Shown: piece by piece, positions 17,385-26,864 of the stretch
How positions within the stretch are numbered: position 1 is the first letter of the stretch
Layout of the letters: each line of letters begins with the position of its first letter
Assembly: GCF_014205215.1 (NCBI RefSeq)
Contig: NZ_JACHNC010000001.1
Span: 6,630,501 to 6,694,500, forward strand
Length of the DNA stretch: 64,000 nt
DNA from: Actinoplanes lobatus
GTDB taxonomy: Bacteria > Actinomycetota > Actinomycetes > Mycobacteriales > Micromonosporaceae
Direction of reading: 5' to 3'
Notes under the pieces: model-generated
Seen by the model: only the letters and a program-made list of their open reading frames with translations
The model's database searches: none
What the model was told of the DNA's origin: nothing
Program-made: the position numbers and the translations under genes

Positions 17385-19154
17385 CTACCCCGCTGCCGCG
17401 GCGGCGCGTCCGGCGGCACGTCCGGAAAACAGGCAGCCGCCGAGGAACGTACCCTCCAAAGATCGATAGCCGTGCACGCCGCCGCCGCCGAAACCCGCCG
17501 CCTCGCCCACCGCGTAGAGGCCGGGGATCGGGGTGCCGGAGGCGCCCAGGACCCGGCCTTGCAGGTCGGTCTGCAAACCGCCGAGGGTCTTGCGGGTCAG
17601 CACGTTGAGCCGGACCGCGACCAGCCCGCCGGAGTCCGGGCCGAGGATCTTGTGCGCGGAGGCGGTACGCCCGAGCACGTCACCGGGGTAGGACAGCGCG
17701 TTGCGAATGCCCTGGACCTGGGCGTCCTTGCTGTAGGCGTTGTCGATCTCCCGGTCGCGGGCCTCGATCTGCCGTTGCAGCGCGCCCAGTTCGATCAGTC
17801 CGGTGCCGGTGATCCGGTTCATCCCGGCGACGAGTTCCGGCAGTGTCGCCGCCTTCACGAAATCCTCGCCGTACTGCTGGAATTTCTGGATCGGGCCGGG
17901 CGTCTGCCAGACCCGGCTCAGCAGCAACCACAGATTCTTGCCGGTCAGGTCGGGGTTCTGCTCCGAGCCGGAGAGTGCGAACTCCTTGTCGACGATCTTC
18001 TGCGTGGTGACGAACCACGAGTAGTCATAACCGGTCGTGGTGATCGACCCGAGCGTGTGCAGGGTGTCGTAGCCGGGCCAGTCCGGCGCGGGGAACCGCC
18101 TACCGGTGGCGTCGAACCACATCGACGACGGGCCGGGCAGGATCCGGATGCCGTGACCGGGCCAGATCGGATCCCAGTTGCGCAGGCCCTCGGTGTAGTG
18201 CCACATCCGGTCCGGGTTGACGATCCGCGCGCCGGTCCTCGCGGTGATCGCGAGCATCCGCCCGTCGACGTGCGCGGGCACCCCGGTGATCATGGTGGTG
18301 GGCGCCTTGCCGAGCCGCGCCGGCCAGTTCTGCCGGATCAGATCATGGTTGGCGCCGATCCCGCCGGAGGCCACGATCACGATCGGCGCTTTCAGATCAA
18401 AATCAGCCACGACGGTACGGGAGCTCGGCTTGCCACGCGCGGCGGTGCTGGCTTCGAGGACCTTCCCGCGTACGCCGGTGACCGCCCCGTTGGTCTGCAC
18501 GATCTCGTCGACCCGGTGCCGGAACCTGAACGCCACCGTGCCGGCGGCGACCCCGGCGCGCACCTTCTTCTCGAACGGCTCGACGATCGCCGGCCCGGTG
18601 CCCCACGTGACGTGGAACCGGGGAACCGAGTTGCCGTGCCCGTCGGCGAGGCCGCCACCGCGTTCGGCCCAGCCCACCATCGGGAACCATTGCAGGCCGA
18701 GCCCGGCCAGCCAGGAGCGCTTCTCACCGGCGGCGAAGTCGACGTACGCCTGGGCCCACCTGTACGCCCAGTAGTCCTGCCCGGCCGGATCGTCGACGCC
18801 GCGGTCGAACCCGGCCGTGCCCAGCCAGTCCTGCCAGGCCAGGTCGTGACTGTCCTTGACCCCCATGAGGCGCTGCTCGTCGGAGTCGACGAAGAACAGG
18901 CCGCCGAACGACCAGTACGCCTGTCCGCCGAGGTTGGCCTCGTTCTCCTGGTCGAGCAGCAGCACCTTGCGGCCGGCCGCGGCGAGCTCGGCCGTGGCGA
19001 CCAGCCCGGCCAGGCCGTGACCGACCACGATCACGTCCGCGTCGGTGGCGGCGGCCGCCCCGAACGCCGGCGGCGTGGTTGCCTGGGCGATCGCCGCACC
19101 CGCCACCACACCACCGGCGACACCGAGCGCCTGACGCCGACTGACCTGTTCCAT
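17385..19154 (-). CDS. Tat-exported FAD-binding dehydrogenase, KstD/fumarate-reductase-like
   Basis: 589 residues. The N-terminus has a twin-arginine signal (SRRQALGVAGG) and an Ala-rich stretch to ~residue 36. DVIVVGHGLAGLVATAEL is the FAD-binding Rossmann motif, LDQE its acidic end, and GLYAVGEAAGFGGGGVHG near the C-terminus the flavin-closing segment. Proteins of this type are usually called FAD-binding dehydrogenases and are related to 3-ketosteroid-delta1-dehydrogenase and flavocytochrome c. The substrate is unknown. Export with a bound flavin suggests a periplasmic/cell-wall redox role. RBS GGGAGGC is upstream. Confidence 0.85.
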   Translation of the reverse strand: MEQVSRRQALGVAGGVVAGAAIAQATTPPAFGAAAATDADVIVVGHGLAGLVATAELAAAGRKVLLLDQENEANLGGQAYWSFGGLFFVDSDEQRLMGVKDSHDLAWQDWLGTAGFDRGVDDPAGQDYWAYRWAQAYVDFAAGEKRSWLAGLGLQWFPMVGWAERGGGLADGHGNSVPRFHVTWGTGPAIVEPFEKKVRAGVAAGTVAFRFRHRVDEIVQTNGAVTGVRGKVLEASTAARGKPSSRTVVADFDLKAPIVIVASGGIGANHDLIRQNWPARLGKAPTTMITGVPAHVDGRMLAITARTGARIVNPDRMWHYTEGLRNWDPIWPGHGIRILPGPSSMWFDATGRRFPAPDWPGYDTLHTLGSITTTGYDYSWFVTTQKIVDKEFALSGSEQNPDLTGKNLWLLLSRVWQTPGPIQKFQQYGEDFVKAATLPELVAGMNRITGTGLIELGALQRQIEARDREIDNAYSKDAQVQGIRNALSYPGDVLGRTASAHKILGPDSGGLVAVRLNVLTRKTLGGLQTDLQGRVLGASGTPIPGLYAVGEAAGFGGGGVHGYRSLEGTFLGGCLFSGRAAGRAAAAAG

Positions 19155-19253
19155 GAACGCCTCCCGCGATACGCCATCGGTGACAGTCGATGAGTTGCGC
19201 GGAAGTTACGCCCCGGTAACGAAGGCCGTCAAGCGTTCAGGCGATCATTCCCG

Positions 19254-20429
19254 TCAGTGAAAAACCTCGCCGGTATCCGACTCGGGGCGCTTCGTCTCAC
19301 CGCCTCGCGACGATGTCTTGGCCGCGGCGCCGAACGCGGCGACGGCGTCGATCACCGCCTCGAAGCGCGGCGAATGGAACAGGTCGAAGGTGTGCTGGCC
19401 GTACGGCAGCTCGAGGAAGTGCACCGGGCTGGTCGAGACCGCGGCCAGACGCTCCGCGAACCCCCGGGCGGCCGCGGCCGGGACCATCAGGTCGTTGCCG
19501 CCGTGCACGATCAGGAACGGCGGCGCGTCCGGGCGCAGGTAGCCCTCCGGTGAGGTCGGCACATCCAGGTCCCGGTCCAGCTCACCGAGATAACCGCCCA
19601 GGCTGACGGCGGCGGCCACGCCGGTGTCGGCCGCCTCGAAGCCCGGCTGGAAGCGCGGGTCGCCGGGGGTCAGCGCGCACAACGCGGCCAGGTACGCGCC
19701 CGCCGAGCTGCCCGCGACGATCACGGTGGCCGGGTCGCCGCCGTATTCCGGGCCGTGCTCGCGGGCCCAGGCGATCACCCGTTTGGCGTCGCTCAGGTGA
19801 TCGTGGAAGCCGAACTCCGGCTTGAGCCGGTAGTTCGCGCTGATGCACACCCAGCCCCGGGCGGCCAGCTGGTAGAGCAGCGGCAGCGACTGGCTGTCCT
19901 TGCGCCCGGTCGCGAAGTGGCCACCGTGGAAGTGGATCAGGATCGGCGCGCCGGCCGGGGCGGACCGGCGCCGGTACAGGTCGAGCTGTTGGCGGCGGCC
20001 ACCCGGCCCGTAGTCCAGCCCGCGCAGGTGCTCGACGTCGCCACGGCGGCGCAGGAACGGGGTCAGCATGATCCGCGCCCAGGGCCAGCGGCGCTGCGGG
20101 GCGGCCAGCCCGGCGGTGCGCAGGAAGTCCCGGACCACCGCGCGGGCGCGCAGGCCACGGGCGAAGATCAGAGCGAGACCGGCCAGGCAGAGCACCGCGA
20201 CGGCCACCATGATCCAGCCGGCCGGCGAGGTGATGTCACCACCCGCGACGCTCAGCACGGTGGTCAGCGCCAGCAGGTAGAACGCCAGCTGGGACAGCTC
20301 GCTGAGGACCAGGCCGGCCCACATGCCGACCCCGCCGAGCACCCGCGGCCGGCGCGGCAGGACGAGGACGGCCAGGGTGGCCACCGTGAGCAGGACGACC
20401 GGAAACACGAACCCGAACGGCATCTTCAC
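19254..20429 (-). CDS. Membrane-anchored alpha/beta hydrolase (HSL-type esterase)
   Basis: 391 residues. Residues 1-110 contain about three hydrophobic segments, and residues ~135-370 an alpha/beta-hydrolase domain. ILIHFHGGHF is the oxyanion-hole HGG motif (usual HGGG with the last G replaced by H), VIVAGSSAGAY carries the nucleophile Ser, HGGNDLMVP the Asp region and GQHTFD the catalytic His. It is probably an esterase or lipase facing one side of the membrane. RBS GAGGAG is 6-7 nt before the ATG. Confidence 0.85.
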   Translation of the reverse strand: MKMPFGFVFPVVLLTVATLAVLVLPRRPRVLGGVGMWAGLVLSELSQLAFYLLALTTVLSVAGGDITSPAGWIMVAVAVLCLAGLALIFARGLRARAVVRDFLRTAGLAAPQRRWPWARIMLTPFLRRRGDVEHLRGLDYGPGGRRQQLDLYRRRSAPAGAPILIHFHGGHFATGRKDSQSLPLLYQLAARGWVCISANYRLKPEFGFHDHLSDAKRVIAWAREHGPEYGGDPATVIVAGSSAGAYLAALCALTPGDPRFQPGFEAADTGVAAAVSLGGYLGELDRDLDVPTSPEGYLRPDAPPFLIVHGGNDLMVPAAAARGFAERLAAVSTSPVHFLELPYGQHTFDLFHSPRFEAVIDAVAAFGAAAKTSSRGGETKRPESDTGEVFH

Positions 20430-20578
20430 TCCTCGATGGACAGACGCCTCAGCCTATCCACCGAAAGGGCCGGCGGGACCGGTCCCCTAATGGCTCGGAT
20501 GGGGGCCTGCCCTGATTGATCGAGGTCACTGCGTCGAATAGACAGGGTAGGGATGGCGGCCGAGCCCGGGAGGAATCG

Positions 20579-22957
20579 ATGTCATCACGGGGATTCGAGC
20601 GCGGGCCGACCGGGTGGAGACGCGGGATCGCCGGCGTGGCCATCGCCGGCACGCTCGTGGTGGGGGCGCCGATCGGGCCGGCGCACGCGGGTGCGGACCC
20701 GGTGGCGGGCAGCCGGGTGGTGGTGATGCGCACCGAATTCGGCATCCCGCACGTGCTGGCGGCGTCCTACCGTGACATGGGGTTCGGTGCCGGTTACGCG
20801 ATCGCCGAGGACAACCTGTGCGGCCTCGCGGACGACATCCTGACCGTGTCCGGCCGACGTGCGCAGTTCCTCGGTGCCGACGCCACCACCCCGGACGGGG
20901 TGAACAACCTCGACAGCGACATCTACCACGCCGCGGTCGACCGCTCGGGTGTTCTCGACACCGCCCTCGCCCAGCCCGAGCCGTCGGGCCCCAGCGCCGC
21001 GGCCCGCGACATCGTGGCCGGGTACGCGGCCGGAGTGAACCGGTACCTGGCCAAACACCCGGTGGCGGGCCTGCCGGATCCGACCTGTCGCGGCGCGGCC
21101 TGGGTACGCCCGATCACCGCCCTGGACGTGTGGCGGCGCATCAACGAGATCGTCACCTCGCTCGGTGGTGCGGCGTTCGCGCAGGCGATCGCGACCACCG
21201 CTCCGCCGACCGCCGGCCGGGCTCGAACGGGGCGCCCCGTCGGCGTACCCGATCGGGGTTTCGGCAGCAACGCGTGGGCCGTCGGACGGGACGCGACCGC
21301 CGACGGCACCGGCATGCTGCTGGCCAACCCGCACCTGTCATGGCGGCCCGCCACACGCTTCCACCAGATGCAGATGACCATTCCCGGGCAGTTGGACGTC
21401 AGCGGCGCCACCCTGTTCGGGCTGCCCGTGGTCATCGTCGGGCACACCGCCGGGGTCGCGTGGACGCACACCATCTCGACGGTCGTCCCGGACACGCTCA
21501 CCCAGCTGACCCTGGTGCCCGGCGATCCGACCCGGTACCTGGTGGACGGTAGGGCACGGTCGATGCAACCCCAGAAGATCACCGTACGGGTACGCGATGC
21601 GCGCGGCGTTCACCCGGTGAGCCGTACGCTCTACCGCACCCCGGACGGCCCGGTCCTCGTGGTACCCGGGCTCGACTGGAGCGCCGAAACCGCGTACGTG
21701 CTGCACGACGCGAACGCCGGAAACGTCCGCGTGGTCGATCAGTGGCTGGCCTTCAACCGGGCGCAGAGCCTCGCCGACCTGCGGGCCGCTCAGCGTAGGC
21801 ACCATGGCCTGCCGTGGATGAACACCATCGCCGTGGAGCGCTCCGGGACCGTGCTCTACAACGACGCGCAGGTGGTGCCCGCCGTCAGTGACGCTCTCGC
21901 GGACCGCTGCGCCACCGCGCAGTCCGAGCCGGTGTTCCAGCAGACCCGCCTCATCGTCCTGGACGGCAGCCGGTCCGGCTGCGGGTGGGGCACCGACCCG
22001 GCCTCGGTGGTGCCGGGCCTGTTCGGTCCGGCCTCGTTGCCCAGCCTCACCCGTACCGACTTCGTGGCGAACTCCAACGACAGCCCGTGGCTGACGAACC
22101 CGGCCGCGCCACTGACGGCATTCCCCCGGATCGTCGGCGATGTGGGCACGGAACGCTCGTTGCGGACCCGGCTCGGGCTGGACATGATCGCCGATCGGAT
22201 GGCCGGCACCGACGGCCTCGGGCCGCCCGGTTTCACCCTGGACACCCTCCAGGCGACCATGCTGGGTGACCGCAACCTCGGCGCCGAACTGGCCCAGCCC
22301 GCCGTGGCAGAACTGTGCGCCCACACCGCCACCCTGCCGAACAGTGACGGGGCGCCGGTCGACGTGCGGTCGGCGTGCACCGTACTGACCGGATGGGACG
22401 GCCGGGCGACAGCCGGTAGCCCCGGCGCGGTGCTGTGGCGCGAATTCTTCCACCAGGCCTTCGCCGCGACCGCCGGCGACATGTGGCGAACCCCGTTCGA
22501 CCCGGCGCGGCCGCTCACCACACCGCGTGACCTGAACACCGGCCTGGCCGAGGTGCGCACCGCGCTCGCCGACGCGGTCGAGACGGTCACCAAGGCCCAC
22601 CTGCCGCTGGACGCGCCCATCGACGCCGCGCAGCGGTACCAGGCGATCGGCCTGGGCGGCTGCACCCAGGTCGAAGGCTGCTTCAACGCGATCGAGCCGC
22701 CCGGCAGCCTGGACGCGAACGGGCACTATCCGGACGTCGACTTCGGCACGAGCTTCCTGATGGCGACCCAGTTGACCGCCGCCGGACCGCGGACGCGCAC
22801 CCTGATGCTGTACTCGCAATCGGGCAACCCGGCCTCCCCACACTTCCTCGACCAGACCAGGCTCCACGCCGCCGGTCAGTGGGTGACCGAACGCTTCACC
22901 CGGGCGGAGATCACCTCCGATCCGGCGCTGCGGGTGGAGCTGCTCGACCCACGTTGA
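20579..22957 (+). CDS. Secreted penicillin/aculeacin-type acylase (Ntn hydrolase)
   Basis: 792 residues from the ATG at 20579 (GGAGGA RBS), giving a signal peptide ending near AHA at residue 37. The protein follows the order signal - alpha chain - linker - beta chain. GFGSNAWAVG places the self-cleavage and nucleophile Ser at S230. GVAWTHTIS and NDSPWLTNPAAPL are hallmarks of the aculeacin A acylase/AHL-acylase subgroup. The enzyme is expected to mature autocatalytically and remove fatty acyl side chains from lipopeptides, acyl-homoserine lactones or related amides outside the cell. Aculeacin A acylase was described from Actinoplanes utahensis. Which acyl amide this copy cleaves is unknown. 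Confidence 0.9.
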   Translation: MSSRGFERGPTGWRRGIAGVAIAGTLVVGAPIGPAHAGADPVAGSRVVVMRTEFGIPHVLAASYRDMGFGAGYAIAEDNLCGLADDILTVSGRRAQFLGADATTPDGVNNLDSDIYHAAVDRSGVLDTALAQPEPSGPSAAARDIVAGYAAGVNRYLAKHPVAGLPDPTCRGAAWVRPITALDVWRRINEIVTSLGGAAFAQAIATTAPPTAGRARTGRPVGVPDRGFGSNAWAVGRDATADGTGMLLANPHLSWRPATRFHQMQMTIPGQLDVSGATLFGLPVVIVGHTAGVAWTHTISTVVPDTLTQLTLVPGDPTRYLVDGRARSMQPQKITVRVRDARGVHPVSRTLYRTPDGPVLVVPGLDWSAETAYVLHDANAGNVRVVDQWLAFNRAQSLADLRAAQRRHHGLPWMNTIAVERSGTVLYNDAQVVPAVSDALADRCATAQSEPVFQQTRLIVLDGSRSGCGWGTDPASVVPGLFGPASLPSLTRTDFVANSNDSPWLTNPAAPLTAFPRIVGDVGTERSLRTRLGLDMIADRMAGTDGLGPPGFTLDTLQATMLGDRNLGAELAQPAVAELCAHTATLPNSDGAPVDVRSACTVLTGWDGRATAGSPGAVLWREFFHQAFAATAGDMWRTPFDPARPLTTPRDLNTGLAEVRTALADAVETVTKAHLPLDAPIDAAQRYQAIGLGGCTQVEGCFNAIEPPGSLDANGHYPDVDFGTSFLMATQLTAAGPRTRTLMLYSQSGNPASPHFLDQTRLHAAGQWVTERFTRAEITSDPALRVELLDPR

Positions 22958-23019
22958 TCGTCGCCACCACCTGACCCCGCGGCCGTCCGCCTCCCCGGTG
23001 GCGGGTAGGTTCGTGACCG

Positions 23020-23460
23020 ATGAGCTCCCTTGACGAAGTGGCGAAGCGCGACGAATGGCGCTGCTGGGTGTGCGACGAGCCGGTCGACGCCGGCATGTCG
23101 GTGAACGACCCGCGGGGCGCCAGCGTCGACGCCCGGACCGCCGACCGGAAAGCCAAACTCGCCGAGCGGCTCGCCCACCGGGCCTGCAACTCCCGCAAAG
23201 GCGCGGTCAAGATCGTCATCGCCTGGCCGGACCGGCTCAACGTGATCGAGCCCGCCCCGCTGCTCACCGTCGCCGAACGCCTGGAACGCAAGGGCGGCCG
23301 GGAACTGGTGGCCCGCTGCCCGAGCCGCAAGGACGCCCAGGAGGCGGCGGACTGGCTGGCCGACCGTTTCACCCGCCTCGTTCCCGGCCTCCCCGTGACC
23401 ACGACCGTCGAACCGGGCGGCGGCCAGTTCCTCGTCGCCCTTTCCACCGGCCGCCGCTGA
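23020..23460 (+). CDS. Small HNH-type zinc-binding protein
   Basis: 146 residues. RCWVCDEPVD near the N-terminus and RLAHRACNSRKG at ~50-61 form the Cys-Cys...His-Cys-Asn-Lys pattern of HNH endonucleases, with the linker (DPRGASVDARTADRKAK) replacing the usual D-H-I-P type sequence. The C-terminal half (CPSRKDAQEAADWLADRF) is a short helical module. It could be a nuclease or only a structural zinc protein. It is not flanked by phage or restriction genes. Confidence 0.65.
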   Translation: MSSLDEVAKRDEWRCWVCDEPVDAGMSVNDPRGASVDARTADRKAKLAERLAHRACNSRKGAVKIVIAWPDRLNVIEPAPLLTVAERLERKGGRELVARCPSRKDAQEAADWLADRFTRLVPGLPVTTTVEPGGGQFLVALSTGRR

Positions 23461-23465
23461 ACCCG

Positions 23466-23488
23466 GCCCCGCGGGCCCGTCGCGGGGC
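23466..23488. terminator. GC-rich hairpin between convergent genes
   Basis: GCCCCGCG (23466-23473), 7-nt loop, CGCGGGGC (23481-23488): perfect 8-bp stem directly after the HNH gene stop and just before the stop of the convergent gene at 23495. Confidence 0.75.
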
Positions 23489-23494
23489 AGAGGC

Positions 23495-23797
23495 TCAGGC
23501 GACCCGCGGAGTCAGAGCCGTGGGGAGTGCCAACATGGAGACGTCGCCGGTCTGCTCCGGCGACGGCAACGGCGACGGGACCTCGGCAGTCGCGGGAGCG
23601 ACCTGTGCCAGCAGCGCGGTGAGGCGGCCCACTTCGTCGGCGGCCAGCTGAAACGATCCGCGGCACACGGCGTCCGCCCACAACGACACCACGACCACCT
23701 GACGGTTCTCGTGGTAGCTGACGCGCATCGTCCGGCCGTCGCCGCGTACGTCGGTGAAAACCTCACCGACTGTCGGCATCGGATACACCTCACCCAT
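23495..23797 (-). CDS. Small hypothetical protein
   Basis: 100 residues from the ATG at 23797 (starts MGEVYPMPTVGEVFTD); an upstream in-frame extension of 33 residues looks non-coding. It contains a beta-rich core (RTMRVSYHENRQVVVVSLW) and an acidic/Pro C-terminus. It is the style of small paralogous actinomycete proteins encoded next to regulators, but I do not recognise the family. Confidence 0.55.
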   Translation of the reverse strand: MGEVYPMPTVGEVFTDVRGDGRTMRVSYHENRQVVVVSLWADAVCRGSFQLAADEVGRLTALLAQVAPATAEVPSPLPSPEQTGDVSMLALPTALTPRVA

Positions 23798-23895
23798 GTC
23801 CGGCAGCCTCTCCCACGGACACCCGGTTTGGAAAGATCGCGGAACTGAGTCCGTGCTACGCCAACTCCGATGACGGCTGTAGCGGAGATCAGGCA

Positions 23896-24930
23896 TCAGC
23901 GGCTGATGAAGGTGAGTCCGTGTGCGCCTTGGCCGTACCGTTTGCCGGTGGTCCTGCCGCTTCGGTCGACAGTGAGAACAGTGAGCGTCCGCATGCTGGG
24001 CAACTCCACGACGCTGACGGTGCCCGAGTTGAGGTTGGACACGAAGGCTCGTCTCCCGGAGGGGTCGCTGCGGATGTTGATCGGCAGACGTTGGGTGTCG
24101 GTGGTGCCGGTGAGGGTCCAGTCGTCGGTGTCGTAGGTGTTGAGCACGCCGTCGAGGGGTGTGAACTCACCGTCGGTTCCGATGGTGTGTCGCCACTGCC
24201 CGGCCAGGAGGGTTCCGCCGGTGGTCACGTGCAGAGGGCTGACCGGCAGGGCGGTGGCGATGGTGTTGATCACCCGGTGGGTGGTGGTGTCGATGACCAG
24301 GATGCGCCCGCCCGCTTCCGCGGCAGTGGCCGGGTCGATGGCGGGCGCGGCGGCGTAGACGTACCGGCCGTCCGGGGTTGCGGTGATCTCCTCCGTGCCG
24401 GGTACGGGGATGCGGTTCACGATGGTGCCGTTGCCGAGGTCGAGCACGGAGATGTACGCGGCTCGCTTGTTGGCGGTGTAGGCGGTGGCGCCGTCCGGGG
24501 TGACGGCGAACCAGTGTGGCTGGTCGGCCTCGGCGTCGATCCGGCCGACGACCTTACGCCGGGACGCGTCGAGGACGAGGAGACCGCCCGGACCCGCCGG
24601 TCCCGCCTCAACGCTGACGTACAGCAGGTCGCGCCCGGCGTCCAGATGCAACCCGTGCGGGGCACGCTCGGGGGCGAGGTCGAGAATGTCCACGATCTGC
24701 CGGCTGTCGACATCGATGATGCTGAGCTGCTGGGCGTGGCCGGTGTGGTCGAGGTAGTGCCCGGAACGGTACGTATGGCTGACGTACAGCAGCCGCCTGG
24801 CGGGATCCAGAAGTACTTCGTGCGGCTCGGGAGGCACCATGACGGAACCGAGGTGCCGATACCTGTCCAGCTCGAAGAACTCGACGGTTTCACCGCTCTG
24901 GCTGGCCACCGCCAGCATGTCGCTCGTCAT
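23896..24930 (-). CDS. YncE/lactonase-type beta-propeller protein
   Basis: 344 residues from the ATG at 24930 (an upstream Met adds 8 residues). Repeated blade motifs such as LLDPARRLLYVSHTY, HLDAGRDLLYVSVEAG and ATPDGRYVYAAAPAID indicate a seven-bladed propeller of the YncE/6-phosphogluconolactonase-like class. There is no signal peptide, so it is probably cytoplasmic. It is divergent from, and probably regulated by, the LysR-type gene at 25011. A lactonase or ligand-binding role is possible but not readable. Confidence 0.75.
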   Translation of the reverse strand: MTSDMLAVASQSGETVEFFELDRYRHLGSVMVPPEPHEVLLDPARRLLYVSHTYRSGHYLDHTGHAQQLSIIDVDSRQIVDILDLAPERAPHGLHLDAGRDLLYVSVEAGPAGPGGLLVLDASRRKVVGRIDAEADQPHWFAVTPDGATAYTANKRAAYISVLDLGNGTIVNRIPVPGTEEITATPDGRYVYAAAPAIDPATAAEAGGRILVIDTTTHRVINTIATALPVSPLHVTTGGTLLAGQWRHTIGTDGEFTPLDGVLNTYDTDDWTLTGTTDTQRLPINIRSDPSGRRAFVSNLNSGTVSVVELPSMRTLTVLTVDRSGRTTGKRYGQGAHGLTFISR

Positions 24931-24967
24931 GCCGACGACGCTAGAGACGGGCAACGGTTACCGCCAG

Positions 24968-24993
24968 TGCAACATTGATAGGGCTGGCTTGCA
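24968..24993. promoter_or_regulatory. Inverted repeat TGCAA-N16-TTGCA in divergent LysR region
   Basis: TGCAA at 24968-24972 and TTGCA at 24989-24993 form a symmetric pair between the propeller gene and the LysR gene. Position and symmetry fit a LysR-family operator controlling both directions. Confidence 0.45.
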
Positions 24994-25010
24994 TTGGTGA
25001 TAATCGGCAG

Positions 25011-25940
25011 GTGACCATCGCCCGCGCCGACGCCGCAACGATCGACTACAACCTCCTGGTCGCCCTCGACGCGATGCTCGATACCAGCAGCGTCACCGCC
25101 GCGGCCGGACGGCTGCGCACGTCGGTCCCGGCGATGAGCCGAACCCTGGGCCGGCTGCGCCGCCATTTCGGGGACCCGCTGCTCGTCCGGGCCGGCCGTA
25201 ACCTCGTTCTCACCCCGTTCGCGACCCGGTTGAGGCCGCAGGTGCACGACCTCGTCGCTCGCGCCGCGGCCCTGCTGTCGGATGGACCGGACACCCCCCG
25301 GTCAGCCTGGAGCCAGACGCTGACGATCCAGATGAGCGACGTGATATCCGCCGACGTCGTGCCGCCCCTGCTGGCAGCGATGCGTGCCGAGGCTCCGCGC
25401 GTACGATTGCGCCTGACCTCGGACGATTCGGAGGGCGCCACCGCGCTGCGCGACGCGGCGATCGACCTCGAGGTCGGCGTCATCGACCACAGCGACCCGG
25501 AGACCGTGGTCGAGCCGCTGGCCACATTGACCGTGGCTGCCGCCGTCCGGGCCGGCCACCCGCTCACCCGCGGCCGGTTGACCGCGAAGCGCCTCGCCGC
25601 CGCCGAACATGTCAGCGTCTCCCGCCGTGGCCTGGCAACCGGGCCGCTCGACGATCAGCTCGCCCGCCTCGGCCTGCATCGCACTGTGGCCGTGGTTGCT
25701 CCCACCCACACTGCCGCGATCCTCCTGGCCCGTAACAGTGATCTCGTCTGCCTCACCCCGAATCAGAACGGGACTGCCGCCCACACAGCCGGGCTGCACG
25801 TCCTGCCGATTCCGTTCGACCTACCGCCCATCACCATCAGCATGGCCTGGCATCCTCGTACCGGATCCGAACCCATCCATCAATGGCTGCGTTCCCACGT
25901 CGCCGAGACGACCCGAACGTTCATCGGCAGCCCGCGATAG
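25011..25940 (+). CDS. LysR-family transcription regulator
   Basis: 309 residues from the GTG at 25011; a TTG at 24975 is also possible but would overlap the operator-like repeat. DYNLLVALDAMLDTSSVTAA through LGRLRRHFGDPLLVR is the LysR winged HTH with the typical F-G-D-P-L-L-V-R ending. Residues ~100-300 form the effector-binding domain. It is divergent from the propeller gene, its likely target. Confidence 0.88.
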   Translation: MTIARADAATIDYNLLVALDAMLDTSSVTAAAGRLRTSVPAMSRTLGRLRRHFGDPLLVRAGRNLVLTPFATRLRPQVHDLVARAAALLSDGPDTPRSAWSQTLTIQMSDVISADVVPPLLAAMRAEAPRVRLRLTSDDSEGATALRDAAIDLEVGVIDHSDPETVVEPLATLTVAAAVRAGHPLTRGRLTAKRLAAAEHVSVSRRGLATGPLDDQLARLGLHRTVAVVAPTHTAAILLARNSDLVCLTPNQNGTAAHTAGLHVLPIPFDLPPITISMAWHPRTGSEPIHQWLRSHVAETTRTFIGSPR

Positions 25941-26099
25941 TGGTGCTGATTGGGGCTCGGTGCTATAACCGCGCCGCTCGTCCTCGGGGTGTTCCCGCCG
26001 GGGATCGCTGGTGGACCGGACGGAATCGCCGCGGGTCCGCCGGATGACTTCGAGGCGATCGGGCTGGCCCCTTGTTGATCTTCCGATTAGGGTGCGGGC

Positions 26100-26864
26100 G
26101 TGTTCTGGAACCGCAGCAAGAAGGCGCCCTCGCCCACCTATCCAGCCCAGCCGCCGGTCAACCCGTCCGCACCACCCCAGCCGGCCGACGGCGAACTCCT
26201 CCTGCGGCTCTACCACGAGATCGGCATGCGGGCGCCCGAGCTGGCCCGGGAAGCCATCGCCAGCGACGGCATGCTGTTCGGGCGCCACACCGGCTGGGTC
26301 GTCATGTTGCTGGACATTCACGAGGGCGCCCCGACCCACCGGGACATCGGGTGGACGCTGAAGGCCAAGAAGGGCCGGCCGACCGTGGTCGACTGCGTGA
26401 CCGGCTTCGGCAGCGACCCGGCCGCCACCGCCGCGCAACTGTGGATCAGGACCTCGGGCGCCTGCTTCCTGGAGATGGCCACCGGCTCGAAGGGACGCTT
26501 CGCCGAGACGCTGCACCGCGAAGGCTGCGCTCCCGGCGTTCCCGGCTGGCACACGATCTCGTCGAACATCGTTTACTACGGTGAGCAGCCGGATGAGTTC
26601 GAGGCGCTCAGCGACGCCCTGCGCGACGCCGAAATCCTCGGGCGGGCCGACGTCGCCGACCTGCTCGACCCGGCCGGCCCCAGCGGTATCAAGGTGTTCG
26701 TCAACCGGACGCCGGACCAGTTGACCGCCGAAGTGCTGGTCAACGGAACGCGGGCCGACGACGCCTCCGACCTGCTGGCGGCCCATCCATGGCCGGAGGT
26801 CACCGGCTCGGCCACCGCCCGCTTCTCCGCCGTGGCGGTACGCCCGCTCCAGCGTGAGTCTTGA
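26100..26864 (+). CDS. Hypothetical protein, DUF6348-like
   Basis: 254 residues from a GTG at 26100. A Pro-rich N-terminal 30 residues leads into a globular domain with MLFGRHTGWVVMLLDIHEG, VDCVTGFGSDPAATAAQLW and GVPGWHTISSN, a pattern I associate with the DUF6348 family (assignment from memory, moderate certainty). No membrane segment or catalytic motif is evident. It is a single gene flanked by non-coding DNA. Confidence 0.55.
   Translation: MFWNRSKKAPSPTYPAQPPVNPSAPPQPADGELLLRLYHEIGMRAPELAREAIASDGMLFGRHTGWVVMLLDIHEGAPTHRDIGWTLKAKKGRPTVVDCVTGFGSDPAATAAQLWIRTSGACFLEMATGSKGRFAETLHREGCAPGVPGWHTISSNIVYYGEQPDEFEALSDALRDAEILGRADVADLLDPAGPSGIKVFVNRTPDQLTAEVLVNGTRADDASDLLAAHPWPEVTGSATARFSAVAVRPLQRES

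Noticed and set aside
17472..19193. 573-residue plus-strand frame
   Set aside because: Antisense to the Tat flavoprotein, whose FAD motif and signal peptide are unmistakable.
21338..22867. 509-residue minus-strand frame
   Set aside because: Antisense to the acylase; composition bias only.
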